From contig NC_039506.1 in NCBI RefSeq assembly GCF_003672135.1, positions 1,860,001 to 1,924,000 of the forward strand: a stretch of DNA of 64,000 bases, written 5' to 3'. Position numbers and translations under genes: made by a program. Positions 26,701 through 40,742 of this stretch are shown piece by piece; within the stretch, counting starts at the first letter, position 1; each line of letters starts with the position of its first letter. The notes beneath the pieces were generated by a model that worked only from the letters and a program-made list of their open reading frames with translations, was not told the origin of the DNA and searched no databases. Source of the stretch: Ooceraea biroi (lineage: Eukaryota > Arthropoda > Insecta > Hymenoptera > Formicidae).

Positions 26701-29700
26701 TCTGCTGTACAGGCGGAAGCTAAACGGAGATATTTAGTCTTTTGCGTCATGAAATACAGTCCTCAGTAATGCCGATATTCCTTATATCGACGCATTACAT
26801 GATAATTGATGTTTTCAAGGTTCTAGGAGTTATATTAGAATATTTATGATTGCGATTTATGATTTAATTTGTTTACAATCACAGTTATTGCCGATTCAAG
26901 ACATACTTTATTCATGCCCCACGCATCTAATAGCAAACTGCGTTAATACGTACTGTCACTCAGAAGCACGTGTGGTTTGGCATGCGTAACCACTGTTTTT
27001 CAAACGTTCTCTTAATAATTTCCTTCAAATAATTACTGAATCGTAATTTTAATCCAGACGTGATATTTATTGTTAATTTAAGCGCGTTAAATGCATGTTC
27101 CATCTACGTTGAAACAATCTATTTGGATATTTAATTTTTCTCCCCATGACTCTGAATTAATGAATGAAGTAAAGTCACGTTAAAAACAAGAAGGAGAAAA
27201 AACTATACAGTTGTCTTCCCAGAAAAAATATTTACGAGTCGTATGTGGAATAACGTTGCAAAAGATCATTGCAGAACAAAGGAAGATACAAGATGCCTGA
27301 ATAGCACGCTTCAATCTCAGAAACGAAAAAAATCGAGACGGCACGAGCGCAACCTTTCCCCGAGTGGACTTATTATCTAACAATGGTTGTCGGTGATGTC
27401 CTTTACGTGTTAGACGGACTTGTCGGGGAATTGCAGGTGATCGCAGAAGTATCTTAGAACCCGGACGTAACATTCATTTATCATACATATCTCCATTATC
27501 ATATTATCGGCACAATCGTTTGCAATTGCGGTTTCTCCCATTGACACGGTGTCTCGAGGGATGTCGAGTGATAGACGACAATAATGATTACTTGACAAGA
27601 GATGGATTGAAAAGGTTCTTCATTGAAACGTCTCGCGGTTCGATGCATCCTTCTCGGCAGAATCGAATGTAAAATCCACGCTTGAAGGACTCGATGAGAC
27701 CCGACGCGACATTCGCGTGTCCTACTTCATACGTGAACTGTACTTCACCGTGAATACTTATCAAAAAACGTTGCTTTCCTCCGTGTGTGAAAGTGCCTCC
27801 CCGAAGAACGGCACGAGACTTTAAACGAGCAACCTATCGAAACCCTGATTTCAGAAGCTCCGCAAATCTCGTGCAGAGCGATCGAGGAAACGACGTGCCG
27901 AGCGGAAGGAAACTCGGCACGTAGAATATTTCCGCGCAATTAGTAACAGCTCTGCCCACACGTGAAAGCGGCAGTAAATTAAATCAGCCGTTAGAGCAAA
28001 GAAACAGAAAGTAATTTTAGCTGTACGGCATATTGCTAGACCAACCTATAATCGCAGTGTTATGCAAAAGTGAGTTAACTCACTTTTGGTAGCATAGTTA
28101 TCTCGAGAAAATTCAATTGAGATTTAAAGCGCATTTAAACCCCATTCCTACTCTCGTTTAGATAATCATACCTTAATGTATAAAAATACGAGGTTATGCG
28201 CTAATTGAAATGCTCGCTAATTAGAATGCAGAATTTAATTTACGGTCCAATCAAACATTATTCATCTGTTATGCAAGAAATAGAAATTATTATATTTCTT
28301 TAGACTATTGTGTCGATTTTTCCGATTCTAATGAAATTCCGATCGACTGGCTGCAAACTTGTAAGGCAGGCTTAGATAACGACTAGAGACGGCCATAAAT
28401 AAAACAAGACAACAAAAATCATGGTACACAACTATTTGAAAAGTATAATTGTTACAGATAGTTGAAATTGCTGATGGTATTGCAGTTTCCTTATTTTCTC
28501 CGCGACCATTCAAGTCCTCAGATGCTAGTGGTTCTTTTTTCCCAAACAAGATCGCGAATTCTTTCAGTGCTTCCACTTTAGAGAGATACGATGCTTAATT
28601 GGTACGATTAGCAATTCTCAGATCAATAAGAGAGCAACGTATGAGCCATATAAGTGTGTACGTAATACAACGTCGATCCGCCGGTTTCGGTTCGTGCATA
28701 CGAGGAGATTGCAACTATCGAAAACGAAAGTTTTGTCCCGTCCATTTAAAATCTGCTCCGTTTCGTGCTGGTTCGTTATCGACATACATGATCGATTATA
28801 ACCAGCGATTGCGGTGATGAAAGATTCTACTTGTTTCTGAAAGAAACCTACCGAAAAGTCGCGGTACGACCTTTGCCATAGAAAAAACCGACGTTTCTCA
28901 CATCTGTGAACGACAGTGTCTTGTGAGAAGAAACGATGCTGATTAAATCTCGCTTTCAACGCTACGCACCAACCAGGTCTAAGGTATGAAAGGTAGATGC
29001 TCTCCTTCTTGAAACGAGAGACCTGAATCATTCGAAACGCACGATTGTTTGGCAAACAACCGTGTTCCACGCAACTGCACCACGTGCTTGGCCAACCAGC
29101 ACGTACCAGCACGTAGTTTTGATTCCTCGGCGTAGCAGTGACATGGAAATCAAAATCAGTCATTCGATTAGTCGGCTATTACGCGCGGATCTAAGTTAAC
29201 GAGCGAGCACACGAGAGTATGCGGAAACGGAGAATGATAACAACAGAGATAACAATCCTAATAACGCGTCTCTCTGAAATTATGTAAAGCGCGAGATTGA
29301 ATAAGCGGAGGCGATAAATGGCATTCCTCGCTGCATTCTTCATCGACAGTTTTGCAACGTCGCCAGGAATGCCATTTGTTAGCTTCCTCGGGCTCGTAAG
29401 TTCACGTGAGTTTTAATTAGGTGTTTATTCGGATTATCCGTGCGACGTTACGCAAGCATTGTGCTAGATGGATACACTATGCTCTATGGAGCATAGCACT
29501 CGACTAGTTTGGCTATTTTATGTAGAAAGTTGGAGCACGAAATGCTTCCAAGCATACATTCAATTTGTATATCTCATGACTCGTGATAAACTGCAACGCT
29601 TGCTTTATCATTATTTAGCGCATTCAGCAACGAATCGTTATATAAGTGTAATCAGCCTTTCAAAACGCCAACAGACGCTATCAATCGCAGATTTAAGAAT

Positions 29701-29930
29701 ATCTCATATCTCGAAAATCTCATCTTATAAATATGTACCTGAAAAAGAGATGAAAATTACGTTTGTGTGCTCATTATCACAGTTTTGCACAGCTACGTAA
29801 TCTCCATTTCTTCATAGACGTGAGATTAAGACAACAGTTTGGAAACAAGTCCTGCCCTACATTCGATCAGACCAATTTCGAATTGCGCGCGAGCTCAAGT
29901 ATGGCGAAATACAAACGAGAGTACTTACGT
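20732..29930. other. Gene-poor intergenic DNA
   Basis: No recognisable coding exon in about 9 kb. It contains simple repeats (AT runs near 21977 and 25560; a GAAC/GGAATG cluster at 23.9-24.05 kb) and a triplicated TTTATGAAACG motif near 23280-23320. A CAGGGTGTTTGGAAAATATG motif on the minus strand near 22050-22075 resembles the ends of some insect DNA transposons. Long open frames here show no family motif and were not called. Confidence 0.45.
23937..24055. repeat. Cluster of imperfect 4-5 bp repeats
   Basis: Degenerate GAAC/GAAT tetramers (about 23945-24008) are followed by GGAAT/GGAAC pentamers (about 24028-24055). A short CGA trinucleotide run follows near 24167-24185. Long Arg/Glu or Ser/Phe-rich frames across this cluster are artefacts of the repeats. 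Confidence 0.75.
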
Positions 29931-32300
29931 CATTTATAGTTGGTAGGAGTGGAGCTTCGTCGATCGAATGCGCGATCTATCACGGTCTTCATGTTGCCAT
30001 CGCTGCGGCCGACGAGATCTTCAGCATCATTACGATGACGAGCGGATCGTCTAAGTGAGCTCCTCACACGCAGTACGATGCGCACGTTTGTGCAGTCGAT
30101 CCCGTAGCGAAGGGTTTCGATAAATCGACGTGCGATTTCCGGCAGCTGTTTTCTCTCGCTTCCGCGTGATTTTGTATGCATCAATTTCCGTATAATCACT
30201 GCACACCGATACACTGCCAGGAGAGAGAGAGGAGATCCTCGTGTTCGACGTCAAAATCGGTCCCTCGACTATGGAATCTAGCGAGACTCGATTCTTTGCA
30301 TCCTTGTTCAAGAAGTGGGGGCAGAAAATTTAATTACTCGATTAAAAACCGAGATTGGTTTAATTTTTCGCGGAAACCGGTTTGCAGATGCCGACTAGGG
30401 CAAAGTAGGGGAGTACGCAGTTAATTGGAATAATAAAGGAACGATTTGGGACCGGATACCGACTCGAAATCGTCGCGAGGGGATGGAGAATTTGTGTTTT
30501 GAATGTTGATTGAAGACACCCCGATGTCGGAATGCAAGAAGTCGAGGAAAACTCGAGCTTTTTATTCGCGTCCGTCCACTGGTCGGACGACATGAACAGA
30601 ATGGATACAAAACTCGATTAAACGAGGAGGAAAAAAAAAGAATGGTCGTTAAAAAAACTCGTCCTCCCAGTTACGCAAAGCCGCGACGACGGTCAGCCAG
30701 AAATATAAAAGTCGCGCGCGCCTTCTGCGCCGAAAAGTGGAGAGGAGAAGCGCGCCTCGCGCCGTTCGTTTGCGCGTTTATCAATTGCGATTAATTAATC
30801 TAATCGACCAAAAATCGAAAGAAAAATCAGTAAAAATTGCATACACAAGTTTCCTTCTGCTTTCTACACGATCGCGCTTCTCTTGTTAATTAATAATCTC
30901 GAAAGTTTGTGATAAATCGAGTAACAGATAGGTTAGAACTCGTTTTACAACTTACCTTGGAAGGCAAATTGTCTCGCGCTAGGAAAACCGAATTATTTAC
31001 GCTCTTCGTTTCCCCACGCGCATGAATTATTGAAATGTACATATGAAATTCGTGTTTCACTGGTGCTCCGCTTTTCACGATACACAATACAGGCGCGACT
31101 CTCGAATCACAGAACGCGACGACGTAAAACCACGCGCGCAACGTGTTGCGCGCGCGTACTTTCTCCGTCGATATCGATATCGCGTTACATAGACGCGGAA
31201 GTGTCCTTACGAGATCGCTTCCCTCGCCTAGAACCTGCGTTTCTTTTCAGGATATTCGCGGGGATACGTGTCGTTTGCGGATGATTTGTCGAGGGAAGAA
31301 ACAAGCGACGATCCAATTACAAATCGAAATACAGTTTCCACGAATTTAATTCTCAAGAATTCAATTTTCAAGAAGGTGCATCGTACGCGCGTCGATACGC
31401 GCTACGAGACAAGACGAAACCGATACGACGCGCGGCATCTCGGAAGGAAAAAGCAAGAGGTACACGTAGAAACGGTGTAAACCTCCCGGGTCGCGGGAAC
31501 AATTTAACCGTGTCCGTGTAGCAGACTGCGACGAGGTCCCAACTCACCGTGCTGGTGATCGCAATCAGCGGTTTCGCAATCCCTCGATCCGTATCCTGCT
31601 GAATGGTCGTTACCCGCTGAAATCTCCGGACGCGCGTTTCGTGTCACACGACGTTTCCTCTCGATGCTCGCGGACGACAACGGGCATCTCCTCTCCCGAT
31701 GACCTACCACCCTACCGAAGGGACCGACTGACGTCGAAGGACGACGACGACGATGACACGTCGCTCGCGCTCGCACCCGATCGCGCGCGCGCGGCGGTGT
31801 TCGAGGATCCCCCGCGAGGGTAACGTCGGCGTGTTTACGATGGCGAGGGGGTGTTACGGTGGACACGCGCGCCACGCGGGTTCGGATTTAATGCGAATGC
31901 GCGAACGGACTCGGTGTAACTGCGGACGACGGTGGCCGTCGACGTCGGCGGGTGGCAAGAGTCGGAGAAGGTGGGGAAGACCGAGCGAGCTCTCGGCTGG
32001 AGCGGAGCTGGACGCGATCGCGATCGTTACACGGCCGTGCACGCGCAAGAGAAGGCCGTCCGCTCGCGAGGGAACCGAGCCGAGCCGCGCGCGCCGTCTC
32101 CGTCACCGTCACCGTCGTCACACCGCGCCAGTGGTGTCCGATCAAAGGGAGGGAAATGTCCGACACCGAAACGCGGAGGTTCCCTCAAGTAACGGTAACA
32201 AGTAGGATTCTCTTTATCACGCTCGAACGGCCACGTTTGGTACAGGAACGATTACTTTTCAGATCGACGCTCTTTCGAGACTATCGAATGAAATTTCGAG
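29931..32300 (-). promoter_or_regulatory. CpG-rich block with three strong minus-strand donors
   Basis: Base composition turns sharply GC- and CpG-rich, most strongly at 31.5-32.2 kb. On the minus strand three consensus donors are visible: CACG|GTGAGT ending at 31548, CAAG|GTAAGT ending at 30956 and TGAC|GTAAGT ending at 29939. None ends a convincing coding exon, so they look like alternative non-coding first exons of a minus-strand gene whose body I could not identify. Arg-rich open frames here are compositional. Confidence 0.35.
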
Positions 32301-35300
32301 AGGACGGCGCATGCGCGTTGGCGCCGCGCTACGCTACTGCCCGCCGCGCCGCGTTTCAAAATCGGGAAAGTCCATCAGCGCCACGACGCGGCGGGAGATT
32401 ACCGAAACGAAGCGTCAACACGCCTGTTGTCCGCATAAGACAAGTTCGGTAATAAGCGCACGTGGCGATACGGAAAGGAATATGTATTTCTCATTATATT
32501 TCTGATTGCCCTTAGCGTGCATGCGGTAATTTCAACAGAGGCACCAGTTCCTCAAATGAGAAACACGCCTGATTAGCACGGCTGCTAATGCATCGAAAAA
32601 GGATATTTTGTGATTCCATTGTTCGCGAAACGGGAACAATGTCATACGTTGACCTGGCGGCGGAAGAGAGGAAACTTTACGTGTGTACTACAGATATAGA
32701 ACGTTCGTCCTTTTACTTTCAAGTCGACGAGTAACACAGTTACTCCTATTCCGAGGTGCTGAATAGAGAGTGAACTACATTAAATCGGAGGGATACGAGG
32801 ATCGCGTAACGGACTGTCGGAGGAGAATGTCGAATCAGCATCGCGGAACTTTAATTATATATATGTATATGTATCAACAGCTTTCCACAAAACGAGTTAT
32901 CTACGGATTACATCCGCGGCTGGATGGTCGCTTGCAACATTGCGCAACGAGTAAAATGGCATGGCGAATTGAAAGATTTCTTTCCAAGCACGATCGTTCG
33001 CGTCTCAAAAGGGCGAATCGCGGGTCGACGAGCTTCCCCTAAACCTACTTGGGTCTGGGTCAATTTATTCATTTGCGTGTTGCGTCAAAAAAATATGATA
33101 GATTGTCGCCCTAGACACGCATGAGTCCAGGTAGTGTCAGACAGATCCAACATTGGCTAGCATCATGGACTATGCGCGATAACTTGGGTCTTCGTTATGC
33201 GAAAGGAAACGATTGCGGGATCGCGGGATTGCATGCAGGCTTCTCAGCCGGAAGCGTGTCTATACTTCGCGTGACCGGCTCCGCCGAAGCGGCCTGGCGG
33301 CGGAGGCTCACAATCTTAAACGCGGACTGACGCGACGTACTTAAACGGGGAAAGATACAGCTATACGAGGAGCCGCTCGTATACGAGCTGAGCCGGCACA
33401 ATGACGAGGGTGCTGTGACCGGGAGGGGGGGGGGGCGCCGCGGATAAAAGGTGCAAGGGTAAAAAAAAGGCGCGGAGTGGTAGGGAAATAGCGTGGGCTT
33501 TAGCGGTGATCGTTTTCCGGTTTTCCGTTCTCGCGGGGCACAGTTCTACCTCTGTACCGTGCTATCCTTTTCTTCCTCTCTTTTCCCTCTCTCTCTCTTT
33601 CTGGCTACATCGAGCCTCTCTCGAGCGCTCGACTCTGAGCTCCCGTCCCGTCTCGCGCGCGCGAGAGGGAAAGTATTTTATATCACGCTTGGCTTGGCAA
33701 GAGAAAGGGGACACGGTTCGCTCCTAATTTCTGCTTTAACTTCGTAAACCTATATATCGCGTTTGTCCGTTGTGCACGTGTAACACGACGCTGCGTTCGA
33801 ATTGTTCTGCACACTCCTGCTGACCACCGCAGATTTACGTTCCGAAGCGAACTTTGAGATCTTGTCGTGTCGCAGGCATTCTCTATCCTGCAATGCTAAA
33901 CAAACGTAAAAAGCATTGGACAATACGTCGAGGAAAATACTTCGACTAAGAAATCTACGCTATATGGATGTAATTTCTGTATTCTGAATTATGTAATTGC
34001 AAGAAATTGGGATTTTATTGGTGTCGTAACACAAACTCGCAAATTTAATACGTTAATCAGTTAGCTCAAGAGGCAAACAAATACTTGAAAAGTTGTCTAC
34101 TTTTTGCAATACATTTTCAAGATATGTTTCTTGATATAAAGATTAGACAGCTTGTTAAGAAACATTGTATCTACATAATATTTATACCGAATGCAAGAGA
34201 AAAATCATTTGTCAGAGAACGTTACAAAACCGGATCGATGGCTTGTCCGAAATGACTTCCACTAAATCAAAACTATTGCACACACAATACACCAACATAA
34301 ATAATTTAATGTTTTATACAAAAACGAAAAACACTACAAGAGTCTATTTTCCTAAAAATCTAGGAATTGATATCTATTTTTATAAATAGATTTTAATAAA
34401 TAAAATATGATGAAACATTCTCGAGACATTCGGAATACATCTCACAACCATTGAATCTCACATCCGTATAAAGAATGAAGAAAAAACTATTAAAGTTACA
34501 AATGAGATCAATCTACTTGTATGCATAATTATTCAGATAAAATAACAAGCATAGTCACGCGACTTTCAGTATATTTTACACTCGAATGATTTCTGTATAT
34601 GGAAACAAAGAATTAAGATTCTTCGAGAGTCGCATAAATTCGTGGCGATGCGACCAAGATTTTAGCGTCGATTCCGCGGTTGGTGGAATCGTCGCGCACA
34701 GTAAATTCTTATCCTCACGACGGTGAGAAAACCTAATACGAGGCTTCGACGGAACTGATCGCGCGGGGACGAGGACAAGGCGAACGCTAGTCAATCGGCA
34801 GAGAGAAAGAGAGAACGAAAAAAAGAAAGAGAGAGGGAGATACAGCAGCAGTGAGCAAGAGAAGAAATGTGGAGAGGAGGAGATGCAGCAGCGGCTCCTT
34901 GGCACAAGTCCGGCTAAAAGTGAAATCGACTATCCACCGGTTTGTATCACAGCCGTTATTATATGTTATCCAAGCTAAGCGAGATGCAGGAAATCCGAGG
35001 CCACTGTTACAAGAATTACAGCGCGGAAACGTAACTCGGCGCCAGACTATACTATTCCGGAGCAGCTGCGATTATCGCGACATTGATGGAAAACCAGAGG
35101 CAAGCGTTTTGCGCGAACGCGTCAAGGATGGAGGATCAATCAAAGCTTTTGTGAGGTCTACCGATGCGGGGAGACACGGATTCCTCTTTTGCACCTTCCG
35201 TCGGATATATTCGACCTAGGAGCGCATGCAAGCATCGCCGTTAAAGTCATCCACGTTAATTACGAAAGTGAAAGTACGCGTTCGTTCGCGATGTTGGATA

Positions 35301-37363
35301 TGAAGTAAAAAGAAATCTCCCAGGGGGGGCTTCTTCTTCGTCTTCTTTCCGCTGCTTTTACGTAATTTGGCTGATCTTGTTATCGTTTTGCATTTTCTGA
35401 TGAATGACGCGCACGTTCACGTGCCAACACGTGACCGACAGAGGAAGCGTTTTTGCAGAAATCGGGCTATTAATGTAATCAACAGCAAAAATTAGATGCC
35501 TGCTCATGTTTCGTTTCGTGTCAGCCGCCGGTAAATTTCGGTAACGAAACCCGGAAACTGTTTTTACCGTTCCCCTGTCTATCACGTCGCAACCAAATTT
35601 CTAATAGTCTCACAAGATCAATCGACCGAGATGAGAATTTCGTAAAGAGATTTCACTGTTATACTTGGCGATACCGAAGTGATACTGACGGGTAATACGT
35701 AATTTTCTTGCTTGCTTTTTACGTGCCCACATCATTATTCGCAGATACAGCTGAATTGAGCAAACAGATAAGAACTCGATTTTAAAAGCCAGGAATTTCG
35801 TTTCTAAAATAATAGAAATGCTTTCAAAATTTTTTGCCGATTTTTCTGTGGACAACTATGCAGCATATACATCACGACAAAAATATTGTGCGTTGATTGT
35901 GTGTAAATAATAGTTTTATACATAAGGAATTTTGTAATTGTGTAATCATCCGGCTAGACGGCGTGTTGCTAATAAAGCAGCAGTTTCTACCTTTCACAAT
36001 GCATAACGGGGATCGTGGCTGCTTGCCTGTGTATGCACCGTTATCGATGAAATACTGTTAAAGACTTGCGGGCTCTGGGTAAAGTTTCGTGACTGTTGGA
36101 CCCCGAAGGTAATTGGAGTATCTCGACATGACCAATCATAAATAACATCGCAATAATAGATAAACATCAGCACAGATCGACATCAGCTAACAGATCATTG
36201 AATTAGTATAATGCAATTTGGGATGCAATGACTAATTTCATACAAAAGTTGTTATATAAATCGAAAATTTTCTCTGTAATCAATAATTATTATTAAAAAC
36301 GAAATAAAATGAAAGGAAGAGAAAAATAATTTAGTTATTTAAGTAATACAACGTAAAAGATAGAGATGCGGAGGTAGATACAAAGACACGTGTAGCAGAG
36401 AAAGGCACATGAATGATAAAGGTGGTGACATCTTGGAGAAAAGCAGTTGCATAAGAGTAAGCATTAGTTTTTTAAGAAATTTTAATGATAGGATCTGTCG
36501 TAAGTGAAATCTGCAATAAAGTAGCAGCAGACCATAGTTTGCAGGCGATCGATGATTAATGATACAAAAGCAGACGTTACTACTCCCAACGTGGCGTACC
36601 AACGTATGTTGTACATTTTTTATCTTGTACTTGTCAACTGTCGCATATGCAACTGACACGAATTTGCAATTATGAAAAAATATACGCATATGAGCGTATA
36701 CGAGCTGTGCGTAGCGTATGATAAACGATTTATTTGACAGCGTGTAAACATATCGTACGTCATAACTCGTATAACGAAGCTGGAAGAATTTGGGGAGACC
36801 AATGTTCTTCAAGAAAAATAATAATTATTTATATATTCACATTCGTTTCGAGCACCGTTTGTACTTTAATCAAATGCAAATGCTCAGACATCACACGTAT
36901 CAGAACTTGTTAACAAAATTAATATACGTTTTCTCTATTTTTCTTCCTATTTTCGCAAAGTTACATAATGGCACGTCAATTGCATTATTAATGGCGGTCT
37001 CCCAATTTGATCTTTGACAGAATGTTTAATTCACGATCGGACCTTGTGCCTGTGTGTATATCAGCTGTCATACAAGAATTATGAATTTGTATGAATTCTT
37101 TCTTGATTATCGCGCTCATACTTCATCACAAATCGTTATATGTACAAGTGTTTCGCCGTATAATTGCGAGCAAAACAAACATTGGCCAGTTAATTTATAT
37201 TGGAACGCAAAATAGTCCCTTTTTTATTCGAGCTACGAACTCTCTCGCAAAACGTCGGGCAGTCGCAGAATTTGCAAAAATTGAGTTCCCGCGCGAGAGA
37301 GATCGCAGTTTGCGATCCATATTATTTTAATTTAATTATAATTTTGTGCAAATTTCGGAAAAA
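32301..37363. other. CpG-rich to AT-rich intergenic DNA upstream of metalloproteinase
   Basis: CpG-rich until about 33.7 kb, including a G-run near 33421-33435 with quadruplex potential and a CT-rich stretch near 33570-33600, then progressively AT-rich. I see no coding exon with splice support. The last few hundred bases should hold the promoter of the plus-strand metalloproteinase; no clear TATA box is placed. Confidence 0.4.
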
Positions 37364-40300
37364 ATGTTTTTCATATTTCTCTTATATCTGGCTGGAGTAT
37401 CATTCGTACAATGCCAGAAGGTAACTTTAGTGCTGAGAATAATATACAATTTTGGTATCAATTTATCAAGAAAGAGTACTATAAAAATGCTAAAAATTAA
37501 AAACTATATTTTTAGCTTCACGAGTATATGACGCCGGACGAAGTGATGTCCGTTTTTCATGCTCCGCATCATCTTGGTAAGTCCTAATAGAACTTTTGTT
37601 CGAGAAATATCTTTAAAACAATATTTCTATAGTGTAATATCTTTTTCATTTACTTTTTAGTAATATTAAAATTAATAAATGTGTATATTGTCACTGATTG
37701 ACTGAGAGAGAGAGGAGAGGTGTCTGCAATTTAAAATTAATTTGTTCACTTTTAGTACCTGAGTACGAAGTAGTGCCCGTATTGCATCGTACAAAGAAGC
37801 AAGAAGATTCCGATGTATCCGAGGTAAAGGTGAAAGCATTCAATGATGAAGTCAAGTTGTACTTGAATCCTACAGAAGGCATTCTTGCCAGCAAGAATAC
37901 ACCTGTATGGACCGTCAAGTCGAATCCGGAAGCATCCGAAGGATTACAGTACGAACAAGTACTTGGGGTATGTTCGATCTGCAATCAACAAGTACGAGGA
38001 ATCAAAGATATGAAAAATTCGATCATTACATTTTGTTACAGGCTATGAAATCTTTAGGAGTCGCGCTTCAAGATGTAGACAGTTCAAGCGCAGTTGTAGT
38101 CACTCCTACTCCTAATGGTAAAATACATTTGGTAAGGACTTGAAATTCCAACTTATCAGTCATCTAAAAATGTCAAATCAGATATGTTTAAATTTTAATT
38201 GTAATAATATAATGTATTATAGTATCTAATTTTATAAACTAATAATGTTGCAGGACGGAATAATTAAAGATGCATATGTTATAAAATCTTTGCCGCAACG
38301 AATCTTGCAAAAAGTTCTCTACGGAGGAAAAAAACTTTTCGAACCACTTCACACCAAGAACGTAACGAGCGATGACGAATACGCTTATACACATCATCAT
38401 GTAGTATACAAAGTACCTCCAAATCCGTTGAAAGATTTCAGTAAGTTGTACAGATATCTATGGAAGAACGTCAAATTTATATTCCTTTCTAAATTCATCG
38501 ATTTAGATGTATGTGTCCACATACGATAAGAATTTAATTCACATTTTCATTTTATAGAAATTACCGATCCTGATAAAAAAGTAAATGCTCCGAATATTAT
38601 CTATCCCGAATTATTAGTCGTAGTCGATTACAAAGAGTACAAGTGAGTAAAACAACATATTAAAATGACTAAAGAGTGATGTTTAATAATATTTTAAATA
38701 GCATTATTAAAGTTATTAAATTATTGTTACATAAACTCATAGAGATCAAGAGACACAATCACAAATCGTAAAAAACACTTATTATCTTACTGTAGATTAC
38801 TTGGTGGAAATGTCGAGCAGGCCGTAAAATACATCTTCTCATTTTGGAACGGAGTTGACTTGAGATATCGCTTGCTAACCACACCTAAAATTCGATTCAA
38901 TATCGTAGGAGTAGTTATAGCTACGGTACGTTCCATTATATATTTTATATACATATTTTTTTTAATTACAATAAAATTATCTCTCTTCATGAAACTTTAT
39001 CGCAGGACCCGGATGCAACTCCATACCTGGAGAAGAATCGCCATGAAGATTCGGAAAATGCTGTAGATGCAGATCGTGCTCTGCGCGGTATGGCAGACTA
39101 TTTCTATCGTGAAACCAGATTTCCAACAGATTATTATGATATAGCGATATCTATGACACGGTGAGTATTATATTTTTATTAATTTAATTTTCACTACAAG
39201 TGCGAGTGATGAAATAACGATACTGCCCATAATTTCAGATTGGATTTGTGCAATATGCTCACTGAAGATTATTGTGATCTGTCAACTTTGGGTAAGTCTG
39301 TTAATATATTCTCATATTCAGTGATAGGAATCAATTCATACTGCGTATAATTAATTATTAATAATTACAGGTTACGCATATGTGGCTGGTGCATGTGACA
39401 GAAATGCAACGAAACAATCATCCGAGGCCGTAGGAATTATCGAGGATAACGGTGGATTCGGCGGTATCATCACTGCGGCTCACGAGATCGGTCATTTGTA
39501 AGTCGATGTGTACCCGCTCTTTCTACTTTTACCTATTTTAAGTATTTTAACAGACATAAAAGGAAAACTGAAGAATAAATTCATAATTCATGCTTACGCT
39601 AATTCTCTATTGTGATAAACGTACAAGCGTAAAAAAGACAAGATACTCTTTTTCACGACATTCAATATCCATTTATTAGCGTCAGAATCGTTTGATAATG
39701 AAAAGACGTTTGATTGTAGGATAGGTGCGCGTCACGACGGCAATCCTAACGGAGCCGGAGACTGTCCGGCTCATGAAGGCTTCATTATGACTGGCGGGCT
39801 TATGTTGCACGAGAACGGCTTTGAATGGTCCACGTGCAGTATAGACGCGTTCTACAAATTTATCAAGTACGTATTGTGCAATCTCGTACTTGCGTACATA
39901 ATCTTAAAAATAAGAAACATGTATTCTATTACTTAACTTTCTATTTTTGAGATCATATGCGGAAATTAATATTTACAAATTTGAAAACATTGTTTCAGCG
40001 AGGACAGAGCAAAATGTCTTTACAATGAACCTTTATATGGCGACCAATTGCCGCGTGTTTTGCCTGGAAAATTACTGTCTCTGAACGAACAGTGCAAAAT
40101 GACCTCGGGAACACCAGCTTGTAATGTAAGTGCAACATTAAATGATATTTCATTCATACATGAATAGGGACTAGTGAATAAATTCTCGAGAATTGTGAAA
40201 CAATTGTACAAATTGGGACAAATTTAAAATGAATTTTATTCTGGAAAAATTTCAAGAAAGTTTCTCATTACAGAAAGATGCTACGGTCTGTACTCGCTTG

Positions 40301-40742
40301 GAATGTGAATATCCTGGCTTTGAGGGTTATTGCACAGCAGCAGCCCCAGCAGCGGAAGGTTCTCCTTGCGGAGATGGATTGGTGGGTTGCTGCTTTTTGT
40401 ATTACATATAGAAATTCTTGAAAAACGCAATAAGATATATATCTTATAATAAATTATATCTTTATCTATAAACACAGATATTACTATTAACAAAGCAATT
40501 ATACTCATTATTTGATATTTTTTTAGTATTGCTTGAATGGCAAATGCGTGTTGGAGGGAATAATAACCAAGGAGCAAGAGAAAAAGAAATCACTCAAAGA
40601 TTATCTCCCGAGATTAAATATTCAGGAAATCAAGAAAATTACGTGGATGGATTTAGTACGAAAAGTGAGAGAAATGAGAGACAAAGTGAAAGAAAAAGTG
40701 AAAGAAAAATTAAAAAATATCTTTGGGCCAAAGAAAACGTGA
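37364..40742 (+). CDS. Secreted reprolysin-like (M12B) metalloproteinase, venom-type, complete
   Basis: Zinc endopeptidase of the reprolysin family, close to venom metalloproteinases of ants and parasitoid wasps. Fourteen exons (584 aa): 37364-37420, 37516-37576, 37756-37967, 38042-38131, 38254-38440, 38558-38642, 38796-38925, 39006-39160, 39239-39291, 39371-39497, 39720-39866, 39999-40125, 40274-40381 and 40527-40742. All introns are GT-AG. Residues 1-18 are a hydrophobic signal peptide. The prodomain (about 19-210) has no cysteine. The zinc site HEIGHLIGARHD spans exons 10-11, giving ligands His381, His385 and His391 and catalytic Glu382, with a Met-turn candidate at Met409. A Cys-rich ADAM-like region follows (about 420-522). 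The last ~60 residues are strongly Lys-rich with repeated VKEK. An AATAAA lies about 35 bases past the stop. Venom expression is inferred from family only. Confidence 0.9.

Noticed and set aside
28618..29163. 181-codon minus-strand open frame
   Set aside because: Longest unassigned frame in the desert, but the translation resembles no family and has no flanking splice or promoter signals. Kept only as something to test with RNA-seq.
31504..32452. Long Arg/Ser/Ala-rich open frames on both strands
   Set aside because: They coexist in several frames of a CpG-rich block, as expected from composition, and lack proper starts or domains.
36339..36812. 157-codon minus-strand open frame
   Set aside because: AT-rich, no ATG at its 5' limit, no family motif and no splice support.
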